From assembly GCF_003333265.1 (NCBI RefSeq), contig NZ_QOLB01000091.1:41137-105136 (forward strand): DNA of 64,000 nucleotides, in the 5' to 3' direction. The DNA is from Candidatus Halocynthiibacter alkanivorans (lineage in GTDB: Bacteria > Pseudomonadota > Alphaproteobacteria > Rhodobacterales > Rhodobacteraceae). Position 1 is the stretch's first letter, and the number at the start of each line of letters is the position of its first letter. A model generated the notes under the pieces. The model was given only the letters and a program-made list of their open reading frames with translations, searched no databases and was not told the origin of the DNA. Of this stretch, positions 38,992 through 47,954 are shown piece after piece. The position numbers were made by a program, and so were the translations under genes.

Positions 38992-39043
38992 TGCTGACAC
39001 CCATACTAAATTACCAATGAAGACAACACACAGGGAGAACCAA

Positions 39044-40069
39044 ATGACTTTTAAACTGACAACATTCGTGGTTTCAACAGCCATCGCGCTTGGCCTTTCA
39101 AGCGCAGCTATGGCGCAGGATTTTGCCTTGCGCTTTCAGTCCTCTGATCCAGCAGGCAATCCAAACTTTGTATTGCAAAGCGAATGGGCTGCAAGTGTTG
39201 AAAACCTGACCGGTGGTCGTGTTACCATCGAAATGCTGCCGGTGAACTCGATCGTTCAGCACACTGAGACACAGGACGCGGTCGCCGCAGGGATCATTGA
39301 CGGTCACATCACAGATACGTCCTACTTCTCGGGCAAAGACGCTGCTTTCAGCTTGATCGCGAACCCGGTTGGTGCCTGGTCTTCGCCGTATGAGATGCTT
39401 GCATTCATGCGCGATGGTGGCGGTAACGAGTTGATGGAAAATCTGGTTGAACCTTATGGGCTGCACTTTATTGGCGCTACAACACCTGGTCTGGAGGCAT
39501 TCGTATCCAACAAGCCACTAAATGGCGTTGACGACCTGAAGGGGTTGAAAATGCGCGCGCCTGAGGGACTGGTTCAGCAAGTATTCGCCGCTGCTGGTGC
39601 CGTGCCTGTGAACCTGCCTGGTTCAGAAGTCTTCACTTCGCTGGACAAGGGCGTGATCGACGCCGCTGACTACACGGTGTTTTCGACCAACCAGGCACAA
39701 GGGCTGCACGATGTCGCCAGGTACCCGGTCTATCCGGGTTTCCACTCGATGCCATTGGTTGAAGTGTCGATGAACAAAGACACATGGGAAAAAATGCCCG
39801 CCGACATCCAGGCCATTCTGGAACTGTCTGTGCGTGATTTCGCCAACAATATGATTGCGCAACTGGCAGCAAAGGATCTCAAAGCGGTGGCAGAAGCGAA
39901 CGCCAACCCGGATATCACGGTTTCCAACTGGTCGGCAGCAGAACGGAACCGTTTCCGTACCATCGCCACAGGTCAGTGGGCCTCCGTTGCCAGCCGGTCC
40001 GAAAATGCTCAGAAAGTCTATGACACGCTGACAACTTACCTGCGTGACCAGGGCATGACCTCTGAATAA
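39044..40069 (+). CDS. TRAP transporter substrate-binding protein, DctP family
   Basis: 341-aa periplasmic binding protein. The start at 39044 follows GGGAGAA. The signal peptide (about residues 1-24) ends AMAQD, and the mature start FALRFQSSDPAGNPNFVLQS is typical of DctP proteins. The carboxylate-binding Arg is likely in LKMRAPEG. Being downstream of gluconokinase and under the same operator, it probably binds gluconate or a related sugar acid. Confidence 0.9.
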   Translation: MTFKLTTFVVSTAIALGLSSAAMAQDFALRFQSSDPAGNPNFVLQSEWAASVENLTGGRVTIEMLPVNSIVQHTETQDAVAAGIIDGHITDTSYFSGKDAAFSLIANPVGAWSSPYEMLAFMRDGGGNELMENLVEPYGLHFIGATTPGLEAFVSNKPLNGVDDLKGLKMRAPEGLVQQVFAAAGAVPVNLPGSEVFTSLDKGVIDAADYTVFSTNQAQGLHDVARYPVYPGFHSMPLVEVSMNKDTWEKMPADIQAILELSVRDFANNMIAQLAAKDLKAVAEANANPDITVSNWSAAERNRFRTIATGQWASVASRSENAQKVYDTLTTYLRDQGMTSE

Positions 40070-40093
40070 ACCCTGCAACGGGATAAACTGCTG

Positions 40094-40123
40094 GGTCAGC
40101 CTGGTGTCATCACCTGGCTGACC
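40094..40123 (+). terminator. Attenuator hairpin between DctP and DctQ genes
   Basis: GGTCAGCC and GGCTGACC pair around a 14-nt loop that itself holds TGGTG/CACCT, followed by TTTCT. Partial termination here would favour the binding protein over the membrane subunits. Confidence 0.6.
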
Positions 40124-40144
40124 TTTCTACGACTTGGGGGGAAG

Positions 40145-40705
40145 ATGATGGATCAACTAAACGAAGATGGGGACGCCCCGTCAAACACATCGGGTGCCGA
40201 CCCGTGCGCGGGAATATTGGGGCGGGTTGTGAATGCTGTCGGCATCGTCTTCGCCCTTGGCATTCTGATTTCGGCTGGCATTCTGGTTCTGGAAGTGTTC
40301 CTGCGCTACGCGCTGAACAGACCGACAATCTGGGCACATGAAACGGTCATTTTTTTGAACGCGATAGCATTTTTGTTCGGCGGTCTATTTGTCGCTTCCC
40401 GCAATGCGCATATCCGGGTCGTGCTGATCTACGACTGGATTGCAACTCCGACCCGCAGGATATTTGATATCTGGATTTCGCTGGCGTGCTGTGCCGCGAC
40501 CACTTTTTTTGCCTGGGCCGCCTGGCAGGGCGTAAAACGCGCGGTCTGGACCCCTGCCGGTGACTTCCGGCTTGAGACATCAGGATCGGCCTGGAACCCT
40601 CCAACGCCAGGCATGCTGAAATTGTTCCTGCTCTTCATCCTGATCATCATGGCAATTCAATTCCTGATTTTTGCCCTCTCCTATATCTCAAGAAAAGAGC
40701 ACTAA
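40145..40705 (+). CDS. TRAP transporter small permease, DctQ family
   Basis: 186-aa membrane protein with four predicted helices. The motif EVFLRYALNRPTIWAHETVIFL is the DctQ signature. It forms the small subunit of the importer. The stop is separated from the DctM start by a single base (TAAGATG). Confidence 0.88.
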   Translation: MMDQLNEDGDAPSNTSGADPCAGILGRVVNAVGIVFALGILISAGILVLEVFLRYALNRPTIWAHETVIFLNAIAFLFGGLFVASRNAHIRVVLIYDWIATPTRRIFDIWISLACCAATTFFAWAAWQGVKRAVWTPAGDFRLETSGSAWNPPTPGMLKLFLLFILIIMAIQFLIFALSYISRKEH

Positions 40706-40706
40706 G

Positions 40707-42032
40707 ATGGAATGGCTTTCTTACCTGACCGACTTCAAAGCGATGGGCATTGAGTGGGCGACCTTCGCTATGTTCGGTATGCTTCTGATACTGCTTCTGA
40801 CCGGCATGCCACTTGCCTTTGTGACTTTGCTCGTGGCGCTGATCTTTGCACTCGGATGGTTCGGGGCAAACGCGGTCCCGCTGATCACCAGTCGAATTTT
40901 CAGCTTTGTGAACTCATTTGTCTTTGTCTCGGTGCCGATGTTCGTCTTGATGGCCGCCATACTTGACCGCTCCGGCATTGCACGTGACCTGTTTGACGCG
41001 ATGCGTCTTGTAGGGGGGCGGTTACGCGGTGGTGTGGCGATTCAGACGTTGCTGGTTGCGGTTGTGCTTGCGGCAATGTCCGGCATTATCGGCGGAGAAG
41101 TAGTGCTTTTGGGATTGATTGCGCTGCCACAGATGCTGCGCCTTGGCTACGACCGCAAACTGGCGATTGGTGTCTGTTGCGCCGGTGGCGCGCTAGGCAC
41201 AATGATCCCGCCATCCATCGTGCTGATTATCTATGGTCTGACCGCCAATGTATCGATAGGCGACCTGTTTACCGCCTCATTTCTGCCGGGTCTGATCCTG
41301 GCAGGGTTGTATTGCGCCTATATCCTGTTCCGGGCCTACCTGAACCCGTCCCTCGCGCCGGTGCCGGAAGCCGGATCGATACCACGCGCTGAAAAACTGC
41401 GACTGCTGAAAGGGCTGATCCTTCCGGTGCTGGTCGTGACCTTTGTTCTGGGCTCAATCTACGGCGGGATCGCCAGTGTGACAGAAGCCTCTGCTGTCGG
41501 CGTCTTTGGCGTAACCCTGTCCACAATGGTGCGGCGTGAATTTTCGCTGGCGTTGCTGACAGGGGCAGCGCGTCAGACACTGGCGACTGTTGGCATGATC
41601 GTCTGGATCGGCATCGGCGCAACAGCATTGGTGGGTGTGTTTAATCTGATGGGCGGGATCAGGTTCGTTTCGGCGCTTATCACGGGCATTTCCGACAACC
41701 CGACTGTCATCATTCTTTTCATGATGTTGATGCTGTTTGTGCTCGGGATGTTTCTTGATTGGGTTGGCATTGCGCTTCTCACCATGCCGATCTTCGTGCC
41801 GATTGTGGTCGATCTCGGATTTGATCCGGTCTGGTTCGGCGTCGTCTTTGCGATGAATATGCAGGTCAGCTTTCTGTCGCCCCCCTTCGGTCCGGCGGCA
41901 TTCTATCTCAAATCCGTTGCCCCCAAAGATATATCGTTGGGCGAAATCTTCCAGGCCTTGCTGCCCTTTATTGGATTACAGATTTTTGCATTGGCGCTGC
42001 TAATCATGTTCCCTGGGATCACGGGGCGTTAA
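40707..42032 (+). CDS. TRAP transporter large permease, DctM family
   Basis: 441-aa membrane protein with about 12 helices. Family motifs include FVFVSVPMFVLMAAI, GGEVVLLGLIALPQMLRLGY and GGALGTMIPPSIVLIIYGL. It is the sodium-coupled translocation subunit of the presumed gluconate TRAP system. The start at 40707 is fixed by length and coupling to DctQ. A strong terminator follows. Confidence 0.92.
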   Translation: MEWLSYLTDFKAMGIEWATFAMFGMLLILLLTGMPLAFVTLLVALIFALGWFGANAVPLITSRIFSFVNSFVFVSVPMFVLMAAILDRSGIARDLFDAMRLVGGRLRGGVAIQTLLVAVVLAAMSGIIGGEVVLLGLIALPQMLRLGYDRKLAIGVCCAGGALGTMIPPSIVLIIYGLTANVSIGDLFTASFLPGLILAGLYCAYILFRAYLNPSLAPVPEAGSIPRAEKLRLLKGLILPVLVVTFVLGSIYGGIASVTEASAVGVFGVTLSTMVRREFSLALLTGAARQTLATVGMIVWIGIGATALVGVFNLMGGIRFVSALITGISDNPTVIILFMMLMLFVLGMFLDWVGIALLTMPIFVPIVVDLGFDPVWFGVVFAMNMQVSFLSPPFGPAAFYLKSVAPKDISLGEIFQALLPFIGLQIFALALLIMFPGITGR

Positions 42033-42089
42033 ACCATTGCTGTTCGGGATATTCCAACCAGTGACGGGCGCGCCGGCCTTCTGAAACCG

Positions 42090-42117
42090 GTCTGTCTGAC
42101 AACCACGTCAGACAGAC
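42090..42117 (+). terminator. Terminator after the TRAP operon
   Basis: GTCTGTCTGAC and GTCAGACAGAC form an 11-bp perfect stem with a 6-nt loop, 57 nt after the DctM stop. Confidence 0.75.
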
Positions 42118-42139
42118 CTTGAATAATAATACATCGCAG

Positions 42140-42240
42140 CGCGCTTGTCCTCTGCCAAAGCAACTCTACTTTGATGGCCTTGCAGAAGCTCTCAACGGCA
42201 GAGTTTTTTCGCATGCAGGGCCCAAGCGACGCCTGTTCCC
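42140..42240 (-). pseudogene. Fragment of an IS3-family transposase OrfB
   Basis: The minus strand encodes RKNSAVESFCKAIKVELLWQ, which matches the conserved C-terminal catalytic stretch of IS3-type transposases (pattern NAxxESFFKxLKxEL with the last DDE glutamate). Only about 25 residues survive. No ends were recognised. Confidence 0.5.
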
Positions 42241-42344
42241 GTCATGCTGCAAGATGATTGAATGACAGCTTTCTGTTTCAGGCCGGCGTTATCGCAAATG
42301 GCAGGCTTGGACCGTTCGCGCAATTTGGGTCAACTACAGTGAAT

Positions 42345-42520
42345 GACCGCAAGGTCCGCACAGTTGCCGTCGGCGCTTAGCGCGGCGAATGGCTCCTTTC
42401 CGCCTTTTGTGTCGAAGTGCACTGATGCAAGGGGTGGACCACGTCCCTCTGCCATAACTGTCAAGAACGACTCATTGCGGCCATTCGTAACCACTGCGGC
42501 GAAGCGCCGATTTGAGCCTT
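42345..42520 (-). repeat. Dispersed intergenic repeat, inverted long copy
   Basis: Plus-strand landmarks, in inverted order relative to the 8.5-kb copy: GGTCCGCACAG, GCGAATGGCTCCTTTCCGCC, GGACCACGTCCCTCTGCCAT, AACTGTCAAGAACGAC, CATTCGTAACCACTGCGGCG and GAGCC. It has the same orientation as the copy at 43763-43945. Confidence 0.7.
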
Positions 42521-42585
42521 ATTTCGCTGTCTGTATAACTTAGCTAAGTTCCAGACTTGGGTGGTACGCGGTCGCTTGGCTTAAG

Positions 42586-42903
42586 TCAGAAACGGTTGTC
42601 AGGATCCAGATCGCGGACGTTTTCGGCAATTGGCAAACCGAGACTTTGCTGGTCGAGCCATTCAACCCGTAGTCCTTGTTTCGTGCGAGCGACCAAGAGT
42701 TCGATATGGGCATTTTGCATGGCGAGCAGAAGGGCTTGCACTTCATCAACACCGTATCCTCGAAAAGAACGCGTTTGACCAGGCCATTCGATCTCGTATC
42801 GACAGACATAATCGACTTCACACTCTTCCGGTCGGAAGAAGCGGCACTTCACTTCACGTCCGTCGACTTCGAACGTCCTTTGAACAAACACGTCTCCTGT
42901 CAT
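42586..42903 (-). CDS. Hypothetical protein, possibly DUF6968-like
   Basis: 105 aa with a compact beta-rich pattern: DVFVQRTFEVDGREVKCRFF, then YVCRYEIEWPG and RGYGVDEVQALLLAMQNAHI. The GxDxxQALxLAxQ helix is what I recall of the DUF6968 family, unverified. No signal peptide, so cytoplasmic. It is one of two orphan genes enclosed by copies of the intergenic repeat. No function can be given. Confidence 0.6.
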   Translation of the reverse strand: MTGDVFVQRTFEVDGREVKCRFFRPEECEVDYVCRYEIEWPGQTRSFRGYGVDEVQALLLAMQNAHIELLVARTKQGLRVEWLDQQSLGLPIAENVRDLDPDNRF

Positions 42904-43113
42904 TCGCTTGATCCTCCTGTCGGGATAGAAAGTCGCGCCCTGTCTCCACTATGATCGATGCTTATCGCAAAAACAAATTTCGCTCAGCGCTTGTTCGTTC
43001 AAGCTGTAGCGAAGGGCTGATCAGAACTCTTGGACGAACACTTCAGATCGGCGAGCAAAGTGCTCACCACATTCTGCCGTTCCGAAACCGAAAGACAGCA
43101 AATTTGGACTAAT

Positions 43114-43635
43114 TCAGTTCAACCGCAAAACGGTTTCGATCAGGGAAACTGGACAGCGCCAATCGCCCATCAATTGGGCTGCTTCTTGTATTGGCATGCT
43201 CTGGAATACAGAGACCGGCACTACGTTTTGTTCAAGACGAACAAAACCGATCGTGTTTGGATCGCTAATTTCCCACAAAATATAACCGCAAATGAACATA
43301 TCCGGTTTTGTAGCTTGGCCTGAAAAGTCGACGGCAGCGATCAAAAAATCACGCTGATAGTAGGTTAAATTGTGAGCGACATAGCGGGTTGTTTTTCCCG
43401 CAGCTTCGATCAATTTCTCGCGCACATTTTGCCACGACTTTTGCGTCATAGCAGACGCAAAACTATCCGACATAAATGCGCGTTCAATATCAAAACTATC
43501 TTGTGGGAGCAGGTCAAAAAATGCCTCAGTTACATTTCGGACAAGCTCGTTTGTTTGTTCACTTGGTCGCGTTTGCGCATTAGCTGGCTCCAGCAGTGCA
43601 AGAACGAAAGTGGTGGCAAAAATGATATGTTTCAA
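43114..43635 (-). CDS. Exported hypothetical protein
   Basis: 173 aa if translation begins at the TTG at 43635, 9 nt after GAGGA; the frame continues further upstream but without a usable site. The N-terminus KHIIFATTFVLALLEPANAQ is a clear signal peptide cut after ANA. The mature domain, with AFFDLLPQDSFDIERAFMS and then SWQNVREKLIEAAGKTTRY, somewhat resembles DUF4019-type secreted proteins. It is periplasmic by inference, function unknown. It lies between two repeat copies with the neighbouring orphan gene. Confidence 0.55.
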   Translation of the reverse strand: MKHIIFATTFVLALLEPANAQTRPSEQTNELVRNVTEAFFDLLPQDSFDIERAFMSDSFASAMTQKSWQNVREKLIEAAGKTTRYVAHNLTYYQRDFLIAAVDFSGQATKPDMFICGYILWEISDPNTIGFVRLEQNVVPVSVFQSMPIQEAAQLMGDWRCPVSLIETVLRLN

Positions 43636-43762
43636 ATTCAAAAATCCTCTAATTGGATTATCCGATTGGTGGAGAGTGGAAGTCAATCGCCGGTATGTCT
43701 ATATGACCTAAAGGACGAGAAGCGCTGCTGCATGTACTGCGCAAATCATATCGTGGACGTTC

Positions 43763-43945
43763 GCTAAGTCCGCACAGCGGGCATTGGTGCGGCTCGCAGC
43801 GAATGGCGGCTCTCCGCCCTTCGCGTCGAATTGTATCTGGTGCAGCAATCGGACCACGTTCCTCTACAATAACTGTCAAGAACGGCCCTCACCTTCCATT
43901 CATGCTTCACGCAGCGAATGGCTGGTCTGAGCCCTTATGCCCAAT
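43763..43945 (-). repeat. Dispersed intergenic repeat, inverted long copy
   Basis: Plus-strand order is GTCCGCACAGCGGGCATTGG, GCAGCGAATGGCGGCTCTCC, GCCCTTCGCGTCGAATTGTA, GCAGCAATCGGACCACGTTC, AACTGTCAAGAACGGCCCT, CAGCGAATGGCTGGTCTGAG. This is the best-preserved copy. Confidence 0.75.
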
Positions 43946-44266
43946 GCTGAACCCGCATAAATTTGTCAGGATGGGGGGCTGCCTTTTTGCCGCGGCTGCA
44001 CGCTCCGGCCCACGACGGGAGAAAGGCGACATTCTCTGCCGATGCGAGTGAACCACTCAGTCGCAGTTATTCCGTCCTCAAGATTTTCGCCAAATCAAGG
44101 TCAGTTTCCCGCAAACCGCGACGCTGGGTTTTGGTATCGCTGTTGAAGCCGTTTGGACAGCTCTCCAAGTGTTGGAAACATTTTGGACGCTTACTTGACG
44201 TTGCCTAATTTTTGTCTTGCTGAATCTCGCTTAAGTCATAAATTGATTGATAAAAAAGTGTTCTAA
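43946..44266. other. Promoter-side gap before the glycan operon
   Basis: About 320 nt with no supported gene. The A/T-rich final 60 nt probably hold the operon promoter. Confidence 0.35.
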
Positions 44267-45265
44267 ATGTATCGAAGTTTAATTATTGCCAGTCCGACGT
44301 TGATCACAGCGGAGGTCATTAGTTCTTGGTTGGAAACGGGAAATGAGATTGCCGAAGTCTGGTGTTGTGAGCCAGACAGCCCGTTTCTGAGGCCGCCAAA
44401 AAGTCTGGCCGGTAAGATATTTCCTGAATTTGACTCAGTTCGAATCCTGCAGAGGGCTGGTGTAAATGTTCGGCTTTGCCCGCCATTGAAGCATTGGGCT
44501 GGCGCCTGTAGTGCCGCCCGGGCCACGGGGGCAGACGTTCTGGTGACTTTGCAGACACTCAATATTGTGCCCCAAGAGGTTTTGTCGGTTTTTGGAGACC
44601 ACGCCATAAATTTTCACCCTTCTCTGTTACCTGGTTACCGTGGATCTGCACCACGGCAAGGAATGCTCTTGGATGACGCAGCCGATGAATTTGGTGGGAT
44701 CACGATGCATTGCCTGACCGAGGGAATTGATGAAGGGCCGATTATTGCACAGCGGCGATGCCCGGCATCAGACGCGTCAAACATGTTTGAATGGGACCAC
44801 ATGATCGCCCGCAGCGCAGCAAGCATGGTCGAACTTGAACTGCCTGCATTTCTAAACGGTAATTTACGTGCGCAGGATCAAGTGCCGGGCAGCGGGTCAT
44901 ACAGGCGTGTCAGTCAAACGGAAAAGGTGCTGACGTCGGCCCTGACACTGGAAGATCTGGAGAAAAGGTTTCGCGGCGTTGGGCGGTATTTTGCAATGAG
45001 TTGGGCGGACATGGCAGGGCAAACGCCCCAGGCAGTTACTGGGATATATTCACGCATTGGTCCGCCGACAGGTACGCCAGCAAAGACCACGTCGTTATTC
45101 TTGGAAGTCGATATTTGTGATGCGCGCATTCGTTTGCGCCGAAAATCAGTTTTGTACCAATTGAGCCGAGTAGTTGCGCGTTTGTCTGCGATGCAGAGAT
45201 GGCGGCGCAAGAAAAGTATTCAAGGAGTTAACAATGCCAGAACCGCTGATCCTGTCCTTCGCTGA
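44267..45265 (+). CDS. Formyltransferase-family protein
   Basis: 332 aa with the methionyl-tRNA formyltransferase catalytic fold. INFHPSLLPGYRGSAP holds N115, H117 and S119, and GIDEGPII holds D155, giving the N-H-D catalytic set that uses 10-formyl-tetrahydrofolate. The C-terminal half does not look like the tRNA-binding OB domain of Fmt. First in an overlapping operon with glycan genes, it may N-formylate an amino sugar, as known sugar N-formyltransferases do. The substrate is inferred only. Confidence 0.75.
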   Translation: MYRSLIIASPTLITAEVISSWLETGNEIAEVWCCEPDSPFLRPPKSLAGKIFPEFDSVRILQRAGVNVRLCPPLKHWAGACSAARATGADVLVTLQTLNIVPQEVLSVFGDHAINFHPSLLPGYRGSAPRQGMLLDDAADEFGGITMHCLTEGIDEGPIIAQRRCPASDASNMFEWDHMIARSAASMVELELPAFLNGNLRAQDQVPGSGSYRRVSQTEKVLTSALTLEDLEKRFRGVGRYFAMSWADMAGQTPQAVTGIYSRIGPPTGTPAKTTSLFLEVDICDARIRLRRKSVLYQLSRVVARLSAMQRWRRKKSIQGVNNARTADPVLR

Positions 45266-46382
45266 CCAAACGCGTGCGGACGAAATCCGCGTTAATGTAA
45301 TGGCCGGGTCCAAATCACTTGGGACGGCCTGGTTTCGCAGCCGGACAGGCCGTGCTTTGGGTCCAAATGGCAACGCCCTTTTTTGCCTGGGGCTTTTTCC
45401 TGCGTCCGAAGTTGGAAGTCGATTAATTGTCAAAGCCGCCGTTGACCGCAATCTGTTGGAGCGGGCAGGTCAGATAAGCGGTATGTTCCGTTCCTGGTGG
45501 CCGGGGTGCAGAACAGTGAGCGTTGATGCCGAAGTCGCCGAGCCCACGCGATCAGTTGCTAAGGGGGCGGCGGCTGTGTTCTTTTCGGGCGGTGTCGATT
45601 CCTCTTTTACGCTCGCGCAAGAACATGAAAATCTTCAGGGCATTATTACGATTCTGGGGGCAGATATTCCGCTAAATGATCGTGAGGCAAATGATCGCCT
45701 CGATCAGACGTGCCGCGATGTAGCGAGAGATTTCGGCATCGAGCCGGTCGTCATTGAAACAAATGTACGCGAGATATTTCACCGCTATGCTGGATGGACC
45801 GAATATCACGGCTCGGTTCTGTCGGCGATCGGTCACATGCTTTCTGATCGATTTTGCAGGGTACTGATTTCCGCTTCGGGCAATGAATTTGCAAGGAACG
45901 TCCCGTGGGGCTCGAACCCAGAATTGGACCCCTTATTTGGAACGGAGCAGCTAGCGGTTGAGCACTTCGGCCTGGAAGAAAGAGTGGACAAGATCGCGCG
46001 TATTTCGACCGTCAATACGTTGATGCGACACCTTCGTGTCTGCAATGTCTCCCGGTCGAATTGCGGTGTCTGTGATAAATGTACATTTGTCATGGCGGCC
46101 CTTTCTTTATTGTCAATGTCAGACAAGTCGCAGACCCTTCCAGTGTTTCAACCTTCGGTTGGCAGTTTTCATATACTTGACGATGCGATCCTATCTGAAT
46201 TTGTCAGGTTCAGAGACAAGGCAGACTCCGAAGGGCGTTCCGATCTGCTCCCGCAACTTGATGCGGAGATCTCCAGATACCACCGTACCCGCAAGTTTAA
46301 GAGCCTGCTTGGCCTCTCCAATCTGGACGCCCGGTTCCGGGTCATGAAACACCGGATGCGGTATAGGGGGATAAAAATATGA
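45234..46382 (+). CDS. PP-loop ATP pyrophosphatase-like protein with Cys cluster
   Basis: 382 aa. The ATP-pyrophosphatase loop SGGVDS is at residues 118-123. A C-terminal cluster of C270, C277, C280 and C283 (CNVSRSNCGVCDKC) resembles the zinc site of QueC-like enzymes. Such proteins adenylate a carboxylate or amide before attack by N or S. QueC itself is about 230 aa, so this is a distinct, longer relative. The start follows AAGGAG and lies inside the formyltransferase gene (32-nt overlap); its 3' end overlaps the next gene by 4 nt. Confidence 0.7.
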   Translation: MPEPLILSFADQTRADEIRVNVMAGSKSLGTAWFRSRTGRALGPNGNALFCLGLFPASEVGSRLIVKAAVDRNLLERAGQISGMFRSWWPGCRTVSVDAEVAEPTRSVAKGAAAVFFSGGVDSSFTLAQEHENLQGIITILGADIPLNDREANDRLDQTCRDVARDFGIEPVVIETNVREIFHRYAGWTEYHGSVLSAIGHMLSDRFCRVLISASGNEFARNVPWGSNPELDPLFGTEQLAVEHFGLEERVDKIARISTVNTLMRHLRVCNVSRSNCGVCDKCTFVMAALSLLSMSDKSQTLPVFQPSVGSFHILDDAILSEFVRFRDKADSEGRSDLLPQLDAEISRYHRTRKFKSLLGLSNLDARFRVMKHRMRYRGIKI

Positions 46383-47107
46383 CAGGTCTGAAAACCTATA
46401 TTTTACATTTGCCACGCTCCAGAGCACGAAAGCAGAACGTGGACCGGCTTATGAATGTGTTCGGGGGTGACGCCCTGGTGCACGAGGGTGTAGACGGCGA
46501 ACAACTGACGCGGCAAAATATTTCTGAAGTGATGGGCGATGGCTTCGCACCGCGCTATCCTTTTACGCTGAGGCGCGGAGAGATAGCAGCATTCCTTAGC
46601 CACCGCGCGTGTTGGAAACGCATCTTGGATGAAGGGGTGGATGCGGCTCTAGTGATCGAAGATGACGTTTTTCTGAATACGCGCTTCGACGAAGCCCTTG
46701 AATTGAGCCGACGCTCACTGGGTGAGAGTATGCTGATCCGGTTTCCCGTACAAAACCGTGAACGACCGGATCGGGTGCTGGCGACGCGACAAAAAACACA
46801 ACTATTTCGGCCTCGGGTCATAGGCCTTGGAATGCAGGCACAACTTGTGACACGGGGTGCTGCAGAAAGACTGCTCGAAACTTCGAATTGCTTCGATCGT
46901 CCGGTCGATACGTTCATTCAGGCACGGTGGTTGCATGAGGCAGATGTGTTGTCAGTCTGGCCATCCGGTGTGACCGAGATGTCTGCCGATTTGGGCGGCA
47001 GCTTGATCGGCGAAACGAAGGGCGTCGGTGATCGCATATCACGTGAACTGCGGCGACCAATTTATCGGGCTATTGTGGCATTGAAATCGAGGCGTAACCG
47101 GGCATGA
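46379..47107 (+). CDS. Glycosyltransferase family 25 protein
   Basis: 242-aa LPS-type glycosyltransferase (GT25). The start TYILHLPRSRARKQN is the usual N-terminal strand; GEIAAFLSH (67-75) and the acidic IEDDVF (E94, D95, D96) are the sugar-nucleotide and metal-binding motifs. Donor is often UDP-galactose, here unknown. It overlaps both neighbours by 4 nt. It acts on the cytoplasmic face of the membrane during surface glycan assembly. Confidence 0.83.
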   Translation: MTGLKTYILHLPRSRARKQNVDRLMNVFGGDALVHEGVDGEQLTRQNISEVMGDGFAPRYPFTLRRGEIAAFLSHRACWKRILDEGVDAALVIEDDVFLNTRFDEALELSRRSLGESMLIRFPVQNRERPDRVLATRQKTQLFRPRVIGLGMQAQLVTRGAAERLLETSNCFDRPVDTFIQARWLHEADVLSVWPSGVTEMSADLGGSLIGETKGVGDRISRELRRPIYRAIVALKSRRNRA

Positions 47108-47895
47108 TCAGAAAGCTAACTAAAGTCAAACGATACTGGTCTGCAAGACTTGGACCGAAAAACGCTCCTGCGATGTTTTGGCATGTCGGACGCCCGAATT
47201 TTGGTGACGATATCAACCCGTCTTTTTATGAAGCACTTTGCGGTTTGCGTCCCCGCTTAGTTACACGGCGTGACGCCAGGCATTTTTTAGGCATGGGAAG
47301 CATTCTCGAAAAAGCAACCGAAACGTCTCTGGTTCTGGGATCCGGCTTTTTGAAGCCGCCGGTCAATCTGCCAAAACCAGCACAGATCATCAGTCTGCGG
47401 GGCGCGCTGTCCCGGGATGCGCTCGGACTGGACGATTCCGTCATTCTTGGGGATCCGATGGTGCTTGTTGATCAACTGCTATCTCCTGATTCAGGTGGTG
47501 ACACCGGTTTTGTGCCTCATGTCCTGTCGCTTAAATGGGCGCGTCTGATCACACCGCCCGAAATTCGCCTGATTGACGTAGGCCGCGACCCCTGGGCCGT
47601 GGTTCGTGACATCTCAAGTTGTCGCAGGGTCATCTGCCAGTCGCTCCATGGGCTGATCGTGGCCGATGCGTTGGAAATTCCAAACCTGTGGGTTGCACCG
47701 TCGGATAAAATGATGGGCGGTCGGTATAAATTCGATGACTATTTTTCAACCCTTGATGCACCCAAGACAATGCACAGTTTAACGCCTCAGCTTCTGAGGT
47801 CCTTGCCAGATTCCGAATTTTCAGTGGGTCAGTATAAGTGGGACAAAGTGGAATATCGCCGCGTCTTGAAGGCCCGTCTAACTGAATGTCTATGA
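47104..47895 (+). CDS. Polysaccharide pyruvyltransferase family protein
   Basis: 263 aa of the CsaB/ExoV type. NFGDDINPSFYEAL (32-45), ISLRGALSRDALG, GDPMVLVDQLL and CQSLHGLIVADALEIP are the family landmarks. It should transfer pyruvate from phosphoenolpyruvate as a ketal onto a sugar, adding negative charge. Last gene of the four-gene operon. It is convergent with the Mur-ligase-like gene 60 nt away. Confidence 0.82.
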   Translation: MIRKLTKVKRYWSARLGPKNAPAMFWHVGRPNFGDDINPSFYEALCGLRPRLVTRRDARHFLGMGSILEKATETSLVLGSGFLKPPVNLPKPAQIISLRGALSRDALGLDDSVILGDPMVLVDQLLSPDSGGDTGFVPHVLSLKWARLITPPEIRLIDVGRDPWAVVRDISSCRRVICQSLHGLIVADALEIPNLWVAPSDKMMGGRYKFDDYFSTLDAPKTMHSLTPQLLRSLPDSEFSVGQYKWDKVEYRRVLKARLTECL

Positions 47896-47954
47896 CGCCC
47901 CAGAATATTGGGCCGACGTTTGAGCGGGAGTAGCAGCGGTGGCGAATACGGGAA

